Part shown: positions 8,915 through 18,609 of the stretch, piece after piece | How positions within the stretch are numbered: the first letter of the stretch is position 1 | How the letters are laid out: every line of letters begins with the position of its first letter | DNA from: JAYWXI01 sp036016955 | GTDB taxonomy: Bacteria > Bacteroidota > Bacteroidia > Flavobacteriales > Weeksellaceae | Direction of reading: 5' to 3' | DNA length: 64,000 bases | Assembly (NCBI RefSeq): GCF_036016955.1 | Contig: NZ_JAYWXI010000007.1 | Location: 73,678-137,677, forward strand | Notes under the pieces: model-generated | Seen by the model: the letters and a program-made list of their open reading frames with translations, nothing else | Told to the model about the DNA's origin: nothing | The model's database searches: none | Translations under genes and position numbers: made by a program

Positions 8915-9265
8915 TTAACGGCTCACCGGCCCTTCGTATTGTTCGTCCTCGGAAGGCTTCAATGAGGGTTTGGAGGATGCATCGGTAAGTTCAACCGATT
9001 TTTTTATTTCCTGAAGTTCTTTGTTTATATCCGCAACCGGATTATATTCTTTTGCAGCCTCTTTTACCTTTTCGATTTCTTTTTTTATTTCGGAAACCGG
9101 ATTATCGGCTTCCTTCATGATTTCGGTTTTTATATCTTCCATCGCTCCACGCATTTTCCGAACGCCCGAACCCAAATCACGGGCAATCTGAGGCAGTTTA
9201 TCGGGTCCGAAAAACAGTACAATGGCCAACGCAATCACGACCATTTCCATAAAACCTAATTCCAT
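8915..9265 (-). CDS. TatA/TatB-like twin-arginine translocase subunit
   Basis: A 116-aa protein with the Tat topology: one N-terminal membrane helix (about residues 3-20), the hinge FFGPDKLPQIARDLG, an amphipathic helix (GVRKMRGAMEDIKTEI) and a charged, probably disordered tail with alternating Lys/Glu. It would form or support the Tat pore exporting folded proteins. The length is between typical TatA and TatB, so the subtype is uncertain. It is followed 5 nt later by the PAP2 gene. Confidence 0.88.
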   Translation of the reverse strand: MELGFMEMVVIALAIVLFFGPDKLPQIARDLGSGVRKMRGAMEDIKTEIMKEADNPVSEIKKEIEKVKEAAKEYNPVADINKELQEIKKSVELTDASSKPSLKPSEDEQYEGPVSR

Positions 9266-9334
9266 CGCGCTAAATTACAAAGTTTTTTTGATTAATTCGT
9301 TTCTTACTTCCAAAAGTTCATACTCTGAAAAAAC

Positions 9335-9757
9335 TCATAAAGCACCTAAGGGAGGCCTAAGCCAATCCAAAAAAGCAAAAGGCAAGTTACGAGCCACAAA
9401 ATAAATGCAGATAATGAAAAATAAACCGCGAAGAAACCAAGGACGAGTAAACAAGCCAATCCCCCACCGTTTCCCCGTAGCCCACTCGTAAAACCATTGC
9501 GCCACCAATACCAGCAAAAAAGGAAGAGACGTCACCAAAAAAGGGTTATATCGAAAGGCCTTGAAAAATTCCCCATGGAGCATGTAATGCACCGCTCTTT
9601 GGGAACCGCACCCCGGACAATAGATTTTCAGAATACTTCTTGTGGGGCAAGAAGGAAAATACCCGCCCCCGGAAGCCGGGTTATAGTGATAGTACACGTA
9701 ACCCAACACCCCGAAAACGGGTATTAAAAGCGCAATCGTTGCTCTTTTACTAAGCAT
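9335..9757 (-). CDS. DUF2752 membrane protein
   Basis: A 140-aa small membrane protein of the DUF2752 family. The hallmark CPGCGSQRAVHYMLHGEF (about 48-65) is present, flanked by hydrophobic helices. Its function is unknown. The ATG at 9757-9755 overlaps the stop codon of the CD225-like gene (AATGCTTAG arrangement), so translation is probably coupled to that gene; CD225/TM2-type genes often precede DUF2752 in this phylum. Its C-terminal cysteines, if any, lie outside the motif; nothing odd is seen. Confidence 0.85.
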   Translation of the reverse strand: MLSKRATIALLIPVFGVLGYVYYHYNPASGGGYFPSCPTRSILKIYCPGCGSQRAVHYMLHGEFFKAFRYNPFLVTSLPFLLVLVAQWFYEWATGKRWGIGLFTRPWFLRGLFFIICIYFVARNLPFAFLDWLRPPLGAL

Positions 9758-10038
9758 TTGCTGCCACAGCAGTAAAGGTAATTATCGCGTACAAAATACT
9801 CAAAACTAAGCCGGCAATAGCACCGTAAATACTCCATTTTTTAGCTTGCTCGGGAAGCAATAGCTCCTGCTTTGTCTCCTGCATTCCACTTGGAATTAAC
9901 TTCAGTAGCTTTGATGATAGCGTAAATTCCCATAGGAGGACAACACAAAATCGTCGACAAAATCGCATAAACCAAGTTATTGTTCGGCGGCATTTCGTTA
10001 AAATTCGCTCCGGTGTTTTGAGTCGTGTTATTTTCCAT
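9750..10038 (-). pseudogene. CD225/dispanin-family membrane protein with a frameshift
   Basis: A CD225 protein is split over two frames. From the ATG at 10038 the first frame gives a Pro/Asn-rich N-terminus, NNLVYAILSTILCCPPMGIYA and KWNAGDKAGAIAS, then stops at 9841. The rest (QAKKWSIYGAIAGLVLSIL) continues in another frame down to 9750. Removing one C from the CCC at 9852-9854 restores one protein of about 95 aa. It could be a real mutation, a sequence error or programmed +1 frameshifting. The downstream frame is otherwise intact and its stop still overlaps the DUF2752 start, which argues for a recent change or an error. The family's role in bacteria is unknown. Confidence 0.85.
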
Positions 10039-10062
10039 AATTGTGTAATTTATTTAACTCAA

Positions 10063-10070
10063 CAAATATA
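10063..10070 (-). promoter_or_regulatory. -7 box of the CD225-DUF2752 unit
   Basis: TATATTTG on the minus strand, 24 nt before the CD225 start codon. No clear -33 element. Confidence 0.5.
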
Positions 10071-10204
10071 CAAAATCGAACTTCATTCGTGAAAATAAAA
10101 ATATAAAAAAATAATTTTATCTCATTCTAACCAAACGAAGTATCATTTTCTCTCCCCCGAAAATTCAACAGTCCATCTCGATAATCTTTTTCGAATATTT
10201 TCAT

Positions 10205-10212
10205 TATCTTTG
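10205..10212 (+). promoter_or_regulatory. -7 box of the secreted esterase gene
   Basis: TATCTTTG lies 21 nt before the ATG at 10234. A longer reading frame starting at 10210 falls inside this box and can be excluded. Confidence 0.55.
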
Positions 10213-10233
10213 TTGGTGATGACAAGCACAATA

Positions 10234-11118
10234 ATGAAAAAACAACTTTTACTATTTCTTGCCTCCCCGGCATTGGTATTAGCTCAACTGACTCCCGGGC
10301 TTCAGAGTTACACAATAGGCGATCGTGCCTATGACGTCACTACCCCTACGGATTATGACAGCTCCAAAGAGTATCCTATTGTCTTCGAATTGCATTCGTT
10401 CAACGAAGACAAAACGCAAATGCACGATCAAAACGTTATTAATGAACAACAATACATTTCCGTACGCCCTGAAGGAAAAAGTATTTTGGGCTATCGGGTA
10501 TGGAATGCTTGGACCGTTACTAAAACAATGGGATTCGGAGATGATGTCCCCTATATCACCTCGGTTTACAACGATGTGAAGACCAAAACAGGAAGCTCGT
10601 TCAACGCTTCAAAAGTATACATCTACGGCTTTAGTAACGGCGGAGCCATGGCCATGAAAATGGTTGAAGAAACCGACTTGTTCAAGGCCGCAGTAATTCG
10701 TTCAATGAGTTTTGAAAAAGGGCACGAAATCCCTTCCTCCGCCTCGAAAATCCCGATGATTTTCATTCATGGCACCAATGACGAAACCGTACCTTATCAA
10801 GGAGGCAAAGGCCAATACGCCAGCCTCATCTCCCCCGATTTCGAATCCGTAAAAACCACCGTAAATAAGTGGGCCGTTTATTCCGGACTAACCCAACCCG
10901 TAGAAATCAAGTACCTGAAAAACAGTTCAACCTTATCGGATAAAGATTTCTATTTCCGTGAATACTCCAATGCCTCTGTCCCTATTTATTTCTTTGTGAT
11001 TGACGGTGGAGTGCACGCTACGGATCAACAATTTTCCAACAGCAACATTAAAAGAGCAATGATTAAATTAGCTCAGAACCCTAAATGCTACGGCATCTAC
11101 CGGGAAAACTGCAAATAA
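10234..11118 (+). CDS. Secreted alpha/beta-hydrolase, PHB-depolymerase/LpqC-type esterase
   Basis: A 294-aa exported protein starting MKKQLLLFLASPALVLAQ, a clean signal peptide. The fold is alpha/beta hydrolase of the polyhydroxybutyrate depolymerase/feruloyl esterase-like group. The nucleophile elbow is GFSNGG (Ser near residue 143), the acid is probably the Asp in FIHGTNDETVPYQGG and the histidine is in DGGVHATDQ. Substrates in this group are carboxylic esters, including plant feruloyl esters and short polyesters; which applies here is unknown. An ATG at 10219 is also possible, but the signal peptide favours 10234. Two C-terminal Cys residues may form a disulfide. Monocistronic. Confidence 0.85.
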   Translation: MKKQLLLFLASPALVLAQLTPGLQSYTIGDRAYDVTTPTDYDSSKEYPIVFELHSFNEDKTQMHDQNVINEQQYISVRPEGKSILGYRVWNAWTVTKTMGFGDDVPYITSVYNDVKTKTGSSFNASKVYIYGFSNGGAMAMKMVEETDLFKAAVIRSMSFEKGHEIPSSASKIPMIFIHGTNDETVPYQGGKGQYASLISPDFESVKTTVNKWAVYSGLTQPVEIKYLKNSSTLSDKDFYFREYSNASVPIYFFVIDGGVHATDQQFSNSNIKRAMIKLAQNPKCYGIYRENCK

Positions 11119-11140
11119 TTCTGAGTATTTTCAAAAACCA

Positions 11141-11172
11141 AAATCGTGCTTTTTCAATGGAAGGCACGATTT
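11141..11172 (+). terminator. Intrinsic terminator of the esterase gene
   Basis: A 9-bp stem AAATCGTGC/GCACGATTT with a 14-nt loop followed by a T run, 22 nt past the stop. Confidence 0.85.
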
Positions 11173-11300
11173 TTTTTGCCTCTATCCCACTACAAAACCT
11201 TCCTTTCTCTACACTCCAACCATAACTGTAATTCCATCTACCGTTGCAACAAACTTTAAGCCTTAAAAAAGCCTCTCATTCTACGCCTTTTTTTCTCAAT

Positions 11301-11328
11301 AAAAAAGACTGCCCAAAAGGCAGTCTTT
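11301..11328 (-). terminator. Intrinsic terminator of the porin gene
   Basis: A 10-bp stem AAAGACTGCC/GGCAGTCTTT and a short loop, followed by T6 in the minus direction, 21 nt past the porin stop. Confidence 0.85.
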
Positions 11329-11349
11329 CAAAAGAAAAAAAACAATTTA

Positions 11350-12645
11350 TTAGAAGCTAAGCGCAAACTCCATTGCCAAACCATTGAACGAAGGTTTGTT
11401 ACCTACATCAACTCCGTTTGAAACACTAATCGTCTCAGGCTTAAATCCTTTGGCTTGCTGGTAAACATATTCCCCTTTCAGTAGAATATTTTTGGTTACA
11501 AAGGCGCCAAACCCGGCTTGCAAACGACCCACGCTTCCAGTATTATCCTCCGTCCACAACTTGTTGTAGTGGATATTGCTATATCTTGCCGCAAGATAAA
11601 ACTTGTTTGGAGCCAAATAATGTTGAGCTGCAAACGTGTAATAATCCCATTTTTCATCCCCCTTAGGAAGAGTCAAACCTCCACTTGGAACAACGTTAGG
11701 CCCTAAACTACTCCCCTGACCATAATAAGCCGAAATTTTAGTACTGGAAGACGGCGTCCAAAGTCCGTTAATCTCCCAAGACGTCAGTTTTTTACCAATT
11801 CCCGGACGAACCTGCCCCGGACCTTCGCCATTTCCGGTATTATCGTTATTAAGATTCCATATTCCTCCGTAAGGCGACCCGAGTCTTTCGCGACGGAAAA
11901 GGTTAGCACCACGGCTCACCTGACCGTGATTGACCGTATAGAGCGAGCCCGAAAAATACAGCTGTTCCAAAGCAGAGAACCAAGCCTTAGTATGGAACGA
12001 CCAGCTTCGTCCGCCTCCAAAATCCTGCTCAGGAGCTCCAATACCCGTACCGGCCATCACCCCATAATTTTTGGCATTATGAATAATCTCAATCCCTGGC
12101 TCGTTACCGAAAGGAGCAACCACAGGGTTTCCAATTAAAGGATTTCGGTGAGTGTCCGCATTAATAGTCATGGTATGAAGATGCTCTCCATAATCAATAT
12201 AGAAATTACCCGCTTTGATATCAACATATTTAAGAACCGGATTAAGCGCCGTTAAAAAAGAGTTTCCAGGAATTCTTCGGATATACATATAACCGTTATT
12301 CACCCAGGTTTGGCTCGGATGACGTTGCGTAGCCAACAAGATATCCATAAAAATATCAATATCGTTATCACCGAGCGACAAATTAAATTCTAAGTTCGCA
12401 AAAGAAGTCTGCATCCCTTCTGCTGTTTTGACAGGCGTTTTCCATTCACCCGAATTGTCCCAAATCCTGACGTTATTTTGGCTGAGATACTGAAGCCGTC
12501 CAACAGAATGGATGCCGATATCCAATTTCACAGAATCGGACTCTGCCACAACAATTCCTTTTCGTTTAAACTCGGGTTTTTGAGCCGACAAACCTGCTGC
12601 CATTAACATAGTTAGCATGACAGAAAAAAATCTTCTGTTTATCAT
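11350..12645 (-). CDS. Outer-membrane beta-barrel porin-like protein
   Basis: A 431-aa protein with a signal peptide (MINRRFFSVMLTMLMAAGLSAQ). Alternating aromatic/polar beta-strands run throughout and it ends in FALSF, a C-terminal Phe typical of barrels inserted by Bam. Motifs such as KAGNFYIDYGEHLHT, where an oppositely facing strand pair is followed by a long loop, look like the phosphate-selective OprO/OprP or generic porin families, but I cannot fix the solute. It has no TonB box or plug. It stands alone between two minus-strand terminators; no -7 box is obvious upstream. Confidence 0.75.
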   Translation of the reverse strand: MINRRFFSVMLTMLMAAGLSAQKPEFKRKGIVVAESDSVKLDIGIHSVGRLQYLSQNNVRIWDNSGEWKTPVKTAEGMQTSFANLEFNLSLGDNDIDIFMDILLATQRHPSQTWVNNGYMYIRRIPGNSFLTALNPVLKYVDIKAGNFYIDYGEHLHTMTINADTHRNPLIGNPVVAPFGNEPGIEIIHNAKNYGVMAGTGIGAPEQDFGGGRSWSFHTKAWFSALEQLYFSGSLYTVNHGQVSRGANLFRRERLGSPYGGIWNLNNDNTGNGEGPGQVRPGIGKKLTSWEINGLWTPSSSTKISAYYGQGSSLGPNVVPSGGLTLPKGDEKWDYYTFAAQHYLAPNKFYLAARYSNIHYNKLWTEDNTGSVGRLQAGFGAFVTKNILLKGEYVYQQAKGFKPETISVSNGVDVGNKPSFNGLAMEFALSF

Positions 12646-12844
12646 ATCAATTACATTAAGGTTTTAAATAATACTTATCACAAGTTTTAACTAAATACTG
12701 AATTAACGTTAATTGATTTTAGCTATTTCAAAGATATTAGGAATAATTCCATCAAAAAATGAGCAATATCACGAATAAAAAATTTACAGCCTGATATTTA
12801 TCAACCCTCTTGAATAAACAATCAAAATTATAGTCCGTTCAAAA

Positions 12845-12876
12845 AACAAAAAAGGCTACCCTTTAAAAAGGTAGCC
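12845..12876 (-). terminator. Intrinsic terminator of the DUF937-OmpA gene
   Basis: GGCTACC/GGTAGCC stem with a 9-nt loop, followed by T7 in the minus direction. The rest of the gap 12646-12937 is AT-rich with nothing further recognisable. Confidence 0.85.
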
Positions 12877-12937
12877 TCCTCTATCACTTGAAAGGGCTTT
12901 TTTTACCCTCTTGCATTTTTCACAAAAAACAAAGAAA

Positions 12938-14200
12938 TTATTTCACAAAACGAATAGCTGTCTTCCGATCTGCTTCCCTTTCCTTATCCGTTGCATTCTC
13001 ATCCACGGTAGCAAATTTTTCACCATAACCTTCTGCTTCGACCACCTGAGAGGTTCCCAAAGCCTTTTTTACCGCATCAGCCCGCTTTTGGGACAAGGTC
13101 AAATTCTCTGCATCATTGCCCTTCTTGTCGGTATAAGCTCCCACTTTGATTTTAGCTTCGGGATAAGCCGCAAGGATGGCCTTAAGATTATCCAGTTGGA
13201 TTTTGGATTCTGCCGTGAGATTGGTCGTCCCAAATTCAAAGTTAAGATTATCAAAATTAAACCATTTGTCTTTCAGCATATTTTCATCGGCATTGGCATA
13301 ATCCGAAGAACTCAAAAACGAAACAACCTGATCTTCAATCCCGCCTTTGTAAGCCTTAAGCTGTACTCCGTTAGGAAGTTTAAATTCCACATTTTCCCTA
13401 ACGTTAGAAACTACAGCCGCAGAATCCCCCGCTACCGAAGATGAATCGGCTTTTTCCATGTTGACAGGAGTCTCACAACCTTCCACCCGATTAGCCGCTT
13501 GGTATTGCTTCCACAAGTAAAAACCTGCTGCCAATACAAGCGCCAACGGGATAAGCCACTTCCAAATCGACCCTCCCTCCTTGGGAGGAACCGGAGCCGA
13601 TGCTTCCTTAGTTTTAACCGATGTTTTAGGCGTTTCAGGAGTTGTAACTTTTACATTGGGTAAATCAACCTTAGGAGCCTCCGAACCAAACCAGTGCCCA
13701 AGCCCCAACGCGCCCAAAGAAAGCCCCGCAGGCAGTAAACCCGCCAAAGCACCCTTTTGCTGCTGAATTAATCCCGAAATCTCATGATCCCCCATATTGT
13801 TTCCTTCCGCATATTTCCCTATCGAGCCCAATGCCGCGCCCGTCACCATATGAAGCAAAGAGCCCGCCGAGGAAGAATTAATCCCCGAGAAACCAGCCAC
13901 TCCGTTAACTACACTCTCGGTCTTATCCCCAAAAATGGTATTAAGAACCGTAACCACCAAAGGATTATCCTTACTTCCGCCTAAAAGATTGGAAAGCAGA
14001 CCAGTGGAAGCCGCTCCCTTCACAGCGTTTAAAATAGCCGGCTGATCCGCCTGATTGACCAAGCCACCAAGCACCGCAGGAAGAAAACCACCGATGGCCT
14101 TAGCAACTGAAGATTCACTTTCTCCAAATTGAGTTGCGGCTTGCGAAACCAACGCTGGCCCCAACTGTCCTTTAATAAGGTCAATAATATTTACTGACAT
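12938..14200 (-). CDS. DUF937/YidB-like and OmpA-domain membrane protein
   Basis: A 420-aa fusion. Residues about 1-165 form a DUF937 (YidB-like) domain rich in Gly/Ala/Leu (MSVNIIDLIKGQLGPALVSQ, GGFLPAVLGGLVNQ). A Pro/Lys-rich linker and one membrane helix (IWKWLIPLALVLAAGFYLW, about 213-231) follow. The C-terminal OmpA-like domain (about 300-420) has the peptidoglycan-binding motif FGTTNLTAESKIQLDNLKAIL and LSQKRADAVKKAL. It lacks a classical signal peptide, so it is probably anchored by the central helix with the OmpA domain on the periplasmic side. Role probably envelope anchoring; the DUF937 function is unknown. Confidence 0.88.
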   Translation of the reverse strand: MSVNIIDLIKGQLGPALVSQAATQFGESESSVAKAIGGFLPAVLGGLVNQADQPAILNAVKGAASTGLLSNLLGGSKDNPLVVTVLNTIFGDKTESVVNGVAGFSGINSSSAGSLLHMVTGAALGSIGKYAEGNNMGDHEISGLIQQQKGALAGLLPAGLSLGALGLGHWFGSEAPKVDLPNVKVTTPETPKTSVKTKEASAPVPPKEGGSIWKWLIPLALVLAAGFYLWKQYQAANRVEGCETPVNMEKADSSSVAGDSAAVVSNVRENVEFKLPNGVQLKAYKGGIEDQVVSFLSSSDYANADENMLKDKWFNFDNLNFEFGTTNLTAESKIQLDNLKAILAAYPEAKIKVGAYTDKKGNDAENLTLSQKRADAVKKALGTSQVVEAEGYGEKFATVDENATDKEREADRKTAIRFVK

Positions 14201-14235
14201 AGATTTATTTTTTTAGTTAGTTCTCTATCTCTATC

Positions 14236-14271
14236 AAAAATTAATCCAAACCCCAAGGAGTCTGGATTAAT
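14236..14271 (-). terminator. Intrinsic terminator of proS
   Basis: ATTAATCCA and TGGATTAAT arms followed by T5 in the minus direction. It lies just beyond the proS end and ahead of the OmpA-domain gene. Confidence 0.75.
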
Positions 14272-14303
14272 CTTTAATGACAAAACATATTTTATTAGTA
14301 GCA

Positions 14304-15779
14304 TTAGTAAGCCTTGGCAAAAATGACCCTGCGTTTGGACGGCTTACCCGATATCAATGAAAGACCTTCCTCTTCTTCCGCATCCAAAGGAATACAGCGG
14401 ATTGTCGCCTTAGTTTCTTGTTTTATTTGCTCTTCCTCTTCCGCCGTACCGTCCCAGTGCGCTGAAATAAATCCGCCTTTTTCCTCTAATACCTTCTTAA
14501 ATTCTTCGTAAGAATCAACTTTGGTAATATTGGCCTGACGGAACGCTAATGCTTTCGCATAAATGGCCTCTTGGATGGATTTAAGTAAATTTTCCACGTA
14601 ATTTTCAATTCCTTCAAGCGGCTGAACCTCTTTCGTTAGCGTATCCCTTCGAGCCACTTCCACCGTACGGTTTTCCAAGTCTCTTGCCCCCATGGCAATA
14701 CGCACAGGCACCCCTTTCAGTTCGTATTCTGCGAACTTCCATCCGGGTTTGTTTTTATCGTCATTATCGTATTTGACCGAAATGCCTTTTGCTTTTAATT
14801 TTTCAACCAAGTCACAAGCCACCTCATCAATCTGCTTCAACTGCTCCTCCCCTTTGAAGATAGGCACTATCACGACTTGTATCGGCGCCAAAGTCGGTGG
14901 AAGCACCAAGCCGTAATCATCGGAATGCGCCATGATAAGCGCTCCCATCAATCGGGTAGACACCCCCCAGGAAGTCGCCCAAGCGTACTCCATTTTCCCC
15001 TCTTTATTGGTAAATTTCACGTCAAATGCTTCCGCAAAATTTTGCCCCAAGAAGTGAGACGTCCCAGCCTGCAACGCCTTACCGTCCTGCATCATCGCCT
15101 CAATACAATACGTTTCTTCTGCCCCTGCAAAACGTTCACTCGGGGTTTTGATGCCCCGAATCACCGGCACCGCCATAAACCGCTCGGCAAAATCAGCATA
15201 AACCTCAAGCATTTGCTCGGTTTCGGCCAAAGCTTCCTCTCTTGTGGCATGCGCCGTATGCCCTTCCTGCCACAAAAATTCCGCCGTCCGCAAAAACAAA
15301 CGCGTTCTCATCTCCCAACGCACCACATTAGCCCACTGGTTGATTAGGATAGGTAAATCCCTATACGATTGAATCCACGTCTTGTAGGTGTTCCAAATAA
15401 TAGCCTCCGAAGTCGGCCGTACAATCAGCTCCTCCTCCAACTTGGCCTCAGGATCTACAATCAGTTTTTGAGGATTTTCCGGATCGGTTTTCAATCGGTA
15501 GTGGGTTACCACCGCACATTCCTTAGCAAAGCCTTCGGCATTCTTCTCCTCGGCCTCGAACAAACTCTTTGGCACAAAAAGCGGAAAATAAGCATTCTGA
15601 TGCCCCGTTGCCTTAAACATCCGGTCGAGCTCATCCCTCATTTTTTCCCAGATGGCATACCCGTAAGGTTTAATGACCATGCATCCCCTGACGCCTGAGT
15701 TTTCTGCCAAATCAGCCTTTACAACCAGTTCGTTGTACCATTTGCTATAATCTTCGCTTCTTGATGTTAATTTTGCCAT
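14304..15779 (-). CDS. proS: Proline--tRNA ligase, archaeal/eukaryote-like type
   Basis: A 491-aa class II aminoacyl-tRNA synthetase charging tRNA-Pro. Class II motif 2 ([26 protein letters not shown]) and motif 3 region ([26 protein letters not shown]) are clear, followed by the anticodon-binding domain ([11 protein letters not shown]) and a C-terminal domain ending in Tyr (FAKAY), as in the eukaryote/archaeal-like (type 3) enzymes. There is no YbaK-type editing insertion. This form is common in Bacteroidota. A TATATTTG on the minus strand at 15912-15905 could be a distant -7 box (leader about 120 nt). Confidence 0.96.
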   Translation of the reverse strand: MAKLTSRSEDYSKWYNELVVKADLAENSGVRGCMVIKPYGYAIWEKMRDELDRMFKATGHQNAYFPLFVPKSLFEAEEKNAEGFAKECAVVTHYRLKTDPENPQKLIVDPEAKLEEELIVRPTSEAIIWNTYKTWIQSYRDLPILINQWANVVRWEMRTRLFLRTAEFLWQEGHTAHATREEALAETEQMLEVYADFAERFMAVPVIRGIKTPSERFAGAEETYCIEAMMQDGKALQAGTSHFLGQNFAEAFDVKFTNKEGKMEYAWATSWGVSTRLMGALIMAHSDDYGLVLPPTLAPIQVVIVPIFKGEEQLKQIDEVACDLVEKLKAKGISVKYDNDDKNKPGWKFAEYELKGVPVRIAMGARDLENRTVEVARRDTLTKEVQPLEGIENYVENLLKSIQEAIYAKALAFRQANITKVDSYEEFKKVLEEKGGFISAHWDGTAEEEEQIKQETKATIRCIPLDAEEEEGLSLISGKPSKRRVIFAKAY

Positions 15780-15939
15780 TATTTGTTTCGTAAACTTAAA
15801 ATTTAACTTTTATTAACCCTATTCATCTAATTTAAAAAGCGTATTTTTACCCGAAATTGGATGTCCGAAGTTGGTACACTTTTGGCATTGGATGTTTAGA
15901 TATGCAAATATAGATTAATTTAAAATTTTTCTTACCGTC

Positions 15940-16974
15940 ATGAAAAAAAATATACAGAAAAACCTGATAAAACTGTTGAAATCCAAAGTTGTTTTAACGG
16001 TTTCCGGTGGAATGCTTCTATCGTCTTGTGTAATCTATACCGGTGGAGGTTACACCGAAACCGACGGAGTCTACTACGACCCCAATAAAGACGTTTTACC
16101 TCAGGTTGAAAGACCTTACTACGGAGCAAATCAAGTGGGAGACGAATATAACTACGACCAAGTGGAGGAAGCCGGCGTGATCGCAAGAAGCGCCCAAAAC
16201 CAAAGAGATTGGAACAATCGTTACCACAGCGATAACTGGAGAGGTCAAGACGCTACAAGTTCGGATTGGGGAACCTTCAGTGGTTCGGAAACCAACTATT
16301 ACAACCATGGCTGGGGAATGATGAATCCTTATTGGGGATGGGGTCCCGGATTTGGTTGGGGATGGGGCTCCCGATTCGGCTGGGGCGGTTATTATGGCGC
16401 AGGCTTCGGCTGGGGATGGGGTGCAACTTGGGGCTGGAATAGCCCTTGGGGTTGGAATGATCCTTTTTGGGGATTCTATGGCCCACGTTGGGGAATGATG
16501 AATCCTTACTGGGGTTGGGGTGGCTTCTACGGAGCCAATTATTGGGGTAACGGCTATTACGGAGTTTATACCCCTTCTAACCGCCTTCTGCGTACACCAT
16601 CCGTGAGACTAAGCGGCGCAGACGGAAACTACTATAACCGCGCCGCAACCTCTAGAACAGGTCAAACCAACAACGGTGGATTTAGAACGAACAATAACAC
16701 TTTCTACCAAAGATCCGGAGCAACCTCAGGAGTGCGTAACAATACCCCCTATTCCGGCATGCGTTCTTCCGATCGGACAAGCTCCCCAACCTACCGGGGC
16801 ATGAATAACAATAGCTACCCTTCCGGAAATAGCGGCGGATTCCGAAGCAGTGGTGACAGCGGCGGGTTCCGAAGCAGCGGAATGAGTGGCGGCGGCTTCA
16901 GAGGAGGAGGCTCCTCAGGCGGCGGCGGAATGAGATCCGGCGGTGGCGGTGGAATGAGATCCGGAGGAAGATAA
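15940..16974 (+). CDS. Gly/Trp-rich low-complexity lipoprotein
   Basis: A 344-aa protein with a lipoprotein signal (VSGGMLLSSC, Cys about residue 30). The first part (30-120) is acidic/Tyr-rich. Residues about 120-210 are a Gly-Trp-Tyr-Phe repeat region in which GMMNPYWGWG occurs twice; the corresponding DNA at 16312-16343 and 16489-16520 is nearly identical. The C-terminus is Ser/Gly/Arg-rich (SSGGFRGGG type). Such a composition suggests a surface or self-associating protein; no enzymatic domain is seen. Relatives next to proS in flavobacteria are sometimes mislabelled prolyl-tRNA synthetase. It is followed after 71 nt by the FadL-like gene, probably an operon. Confidence 0.75.
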   Translation: MKKNIQKNLIKLLKSKVVLTVSGGMLLSSCVIYTGGGYTETDGVYYDPNKDVLPQVERPYYGANQVGDEYNYDQVEEAGVIARSAQNQRDWNNRYHSDNWRGQDATSSDWGTFSGSETNYYNHGWGMMNPYWGWGPGFGWGWGSRFGWGGYYGAGFGWGWGATWGWNSPWGWNDPFWGFYGPRWGMMNPYWGWGGFYGANYWGNGYYGVYTPSNRLLRTPSVRLSGADGNYYNRAATSRTGQTNNGGFRTNNNTFYQRSGATSGVRNNTPYSGMRSSDRTSSPTYRGMNNNSYPSGNSGGFRSSGDSGGFRSSGMSGGGFRGGGSSGGGGMRSGGGGGMRSGGR

Positions 16975-17045
16975 CCAAAGGAAAACCCGTTTCGTAAACT
17001 ATTTTTAATTTATTCGTTTTAATTAAAAGATCATCCTAAGATATC

Positions 17046-18455
17046 ATGTTAAAAAAGACTTTAACCCTACTGACAGTAGGTGCGATTTATTTCGTTCAGG
17101 CTCAAGACGTGTCCGTTTTGAGAAATACAGCCGAGGTCTATTCTGGTAGTTCGGTAAACGGTACCGCTAAATACAATGCCATGGCCGGTGCCATGGGCGC
17201 CTTGGGAGGCGATGTTTCCACACTTAGCGTAAACCCCGCAGGGATAGGCGTTGCTATTATGAGCGACCTCTCGATTTCCCTAAGCCGAGATCAATTCAAA
17301 AATACCGCTACCCTCTACGGCAACGCGTTTGATTATTCGGAAAAGAATTCCAACATGGGGCAAGCAGGTGGTGTAGCCGTATTTAAAATCAATGGAAATA
17401 CCCCTTGGAAATTCATAAACATCGGTTTCAATTACACCAACCGAAACCTAAACAACTACGTTGAGTCCAGAGACCAAAGCGGAAATACCATAATCGACAT
17501 GACCGCTACCGAAAGCCTGACCTTTAACCGCCACGCTTACGACCGAACCGGAAGCCTTTCGAGAACCAATATCGGTGTGGGAGCCAACTACGACAATAAA
17601 ATCTACGTGGGAGCCGGACTGAACGTCCATACGGCACACCTAAACCAAAAGGACCTTGCCGAAATGACCCTTACCAGTACCACCCCTGCACTCAACGGAG
17701 TGAGTGATTTTTTCCATAAACAATATACTCCATTTTATGAAGAAGCCACGGGCGTTTCCGCTTCGTTCGGGGTAATCGGAAAAGTAAACAACGAGTTCCG
17801 TTTGGGTGCCGCAATCGAAACACCTTCCTGGTGGACCATCGATCGCTCTTACACGTATTACGATCAAAGCGATGATTTACAATACATAGAATCTCGAAAA
17901 TTCACCTCTCCAACAAAAGCCACTCTGAGTGCCGCTTACGTCCCCAGTAAAAGTTTTGCCGTAAATCTGGATTATACCCTGGGGCTATCCAAACCTAAAT
18001 TTTCAGGCTTAGCGGACGATGCCCAAAAGGAAATGGATAACTTTTTCAGCAACAATTATAAAAATACGTCCGAAATAAAACTCGGAGCCGAATACCGCAT
18101 CAAACAATTTCGTGTGAGAGGAGGTTACGCCTATGCCAGCAATCCTTTCGATCAAATAACCTTGTCGGCCTTTACCAATACGGGAGCCACCACTGATTTT
18201 TCCTCAGCGAAATGGATTACAGGGGCAAGAAACACAATTGGTTTCGGTTTAGGCTATGATTTCAAAACCTTTTACATTGACGCGGCTTATAACAATATTT
18301 CCTCGTCATACAGTAATCCGTTCCTGAGAGGATCGGCAGCATCCAACACAGGATACTACTCCCAAGACTTTTTCTTCACCAATAACACCGCTGTTGTTTC
18401 TGAAGTGAAAAAAAGCCTCAATAATCTAACCCTAACTTTTGGCTGGAAATTTTAA
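17046..18455 (+). CDS. OmpP1/FadL-family outer-membrane transporter
   Basis: A 469-aa outer-membrane barrel with a signal peptide (MLKKTLTLLTVGAIYFVQAQ). The N-terminal region after the signal has the family pattern with GTAKYNAMAGAMGALGGDVSTLSVNPAGIG, the hatch segment of FadL-like porins, and it ends in LTFGWKF with terminal Phe. FadL relatives move hydrophobic compounds such as long-chain fatty acids across the outer membrane; some flavobacterial members are labelled hemin receptors without proof. It is the second gene after the Gly/Trp-rich lipoprotein and is closed by a terminator. Confidence 0.88.
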   Translation: MLKKTLTLLTVGAIYFVQAQDVSVLRNTAEVYSGSSVNGTAKYNAMAGAMGALGGDVSTLSVNPAGIGVAIMSDLSISLSRDQFKNTATLYGNAFDYSEKNSNMGQAGGVAVFKINGNTPWKFINIGFNYTNRNLNNYVESRDQSGNTIIDMTATESLTFNRHAYDRTGSLSRTNIGVGANYDNKIYVGAGLNVHTAHLNQKDLAEMTLTSTTPALNGVSDFFHKQYTPFYEEATGVSASFGVIGKVNNEFRLGAAIETPSWWTIDRSYTYYDQSDDLQYIESRKFTSPTKATLSAAYVPSKSFAVNLDYTLGLSKPKFSGLADDAQKEMDNFFSNNYKNTSEIKLGAEYRIKQFRVRGGYAYASNPFDQITLSAFTNTGATTDFSSAKWITGARNTIGFGLGYDFKTFYIDAAYNNISSSYSNPFLRGSAASNTGYYSQDFFFTNNTAVVSEVKKSLNNLTLTFGWKF

Positions 18456-18476
18456 TCCCCAAAAGACTTTCTTTTT

Positions 18477-18507
18477 AAAAAGGCTATTTCTTAAGAATAG
18501 CCTTTTT
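18477..18507 (+). terminator. Intrinsic terminator of the FadL-like gene
   Basis: AAAAAGGCTATT/AATAGCC arms with a short loop and T6 tail, about 22 nt past the stop. Confidence 0.85.
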
Positions 18508-18609
18508 TCTATTTTCTATTTCCTCTTTCCTCGATCATCTAGCATTTTATACCATTGAATATCAAATAATTTGTAAATCCATCTATCGTTTTATTTGATT
18601 GTGAACGAC

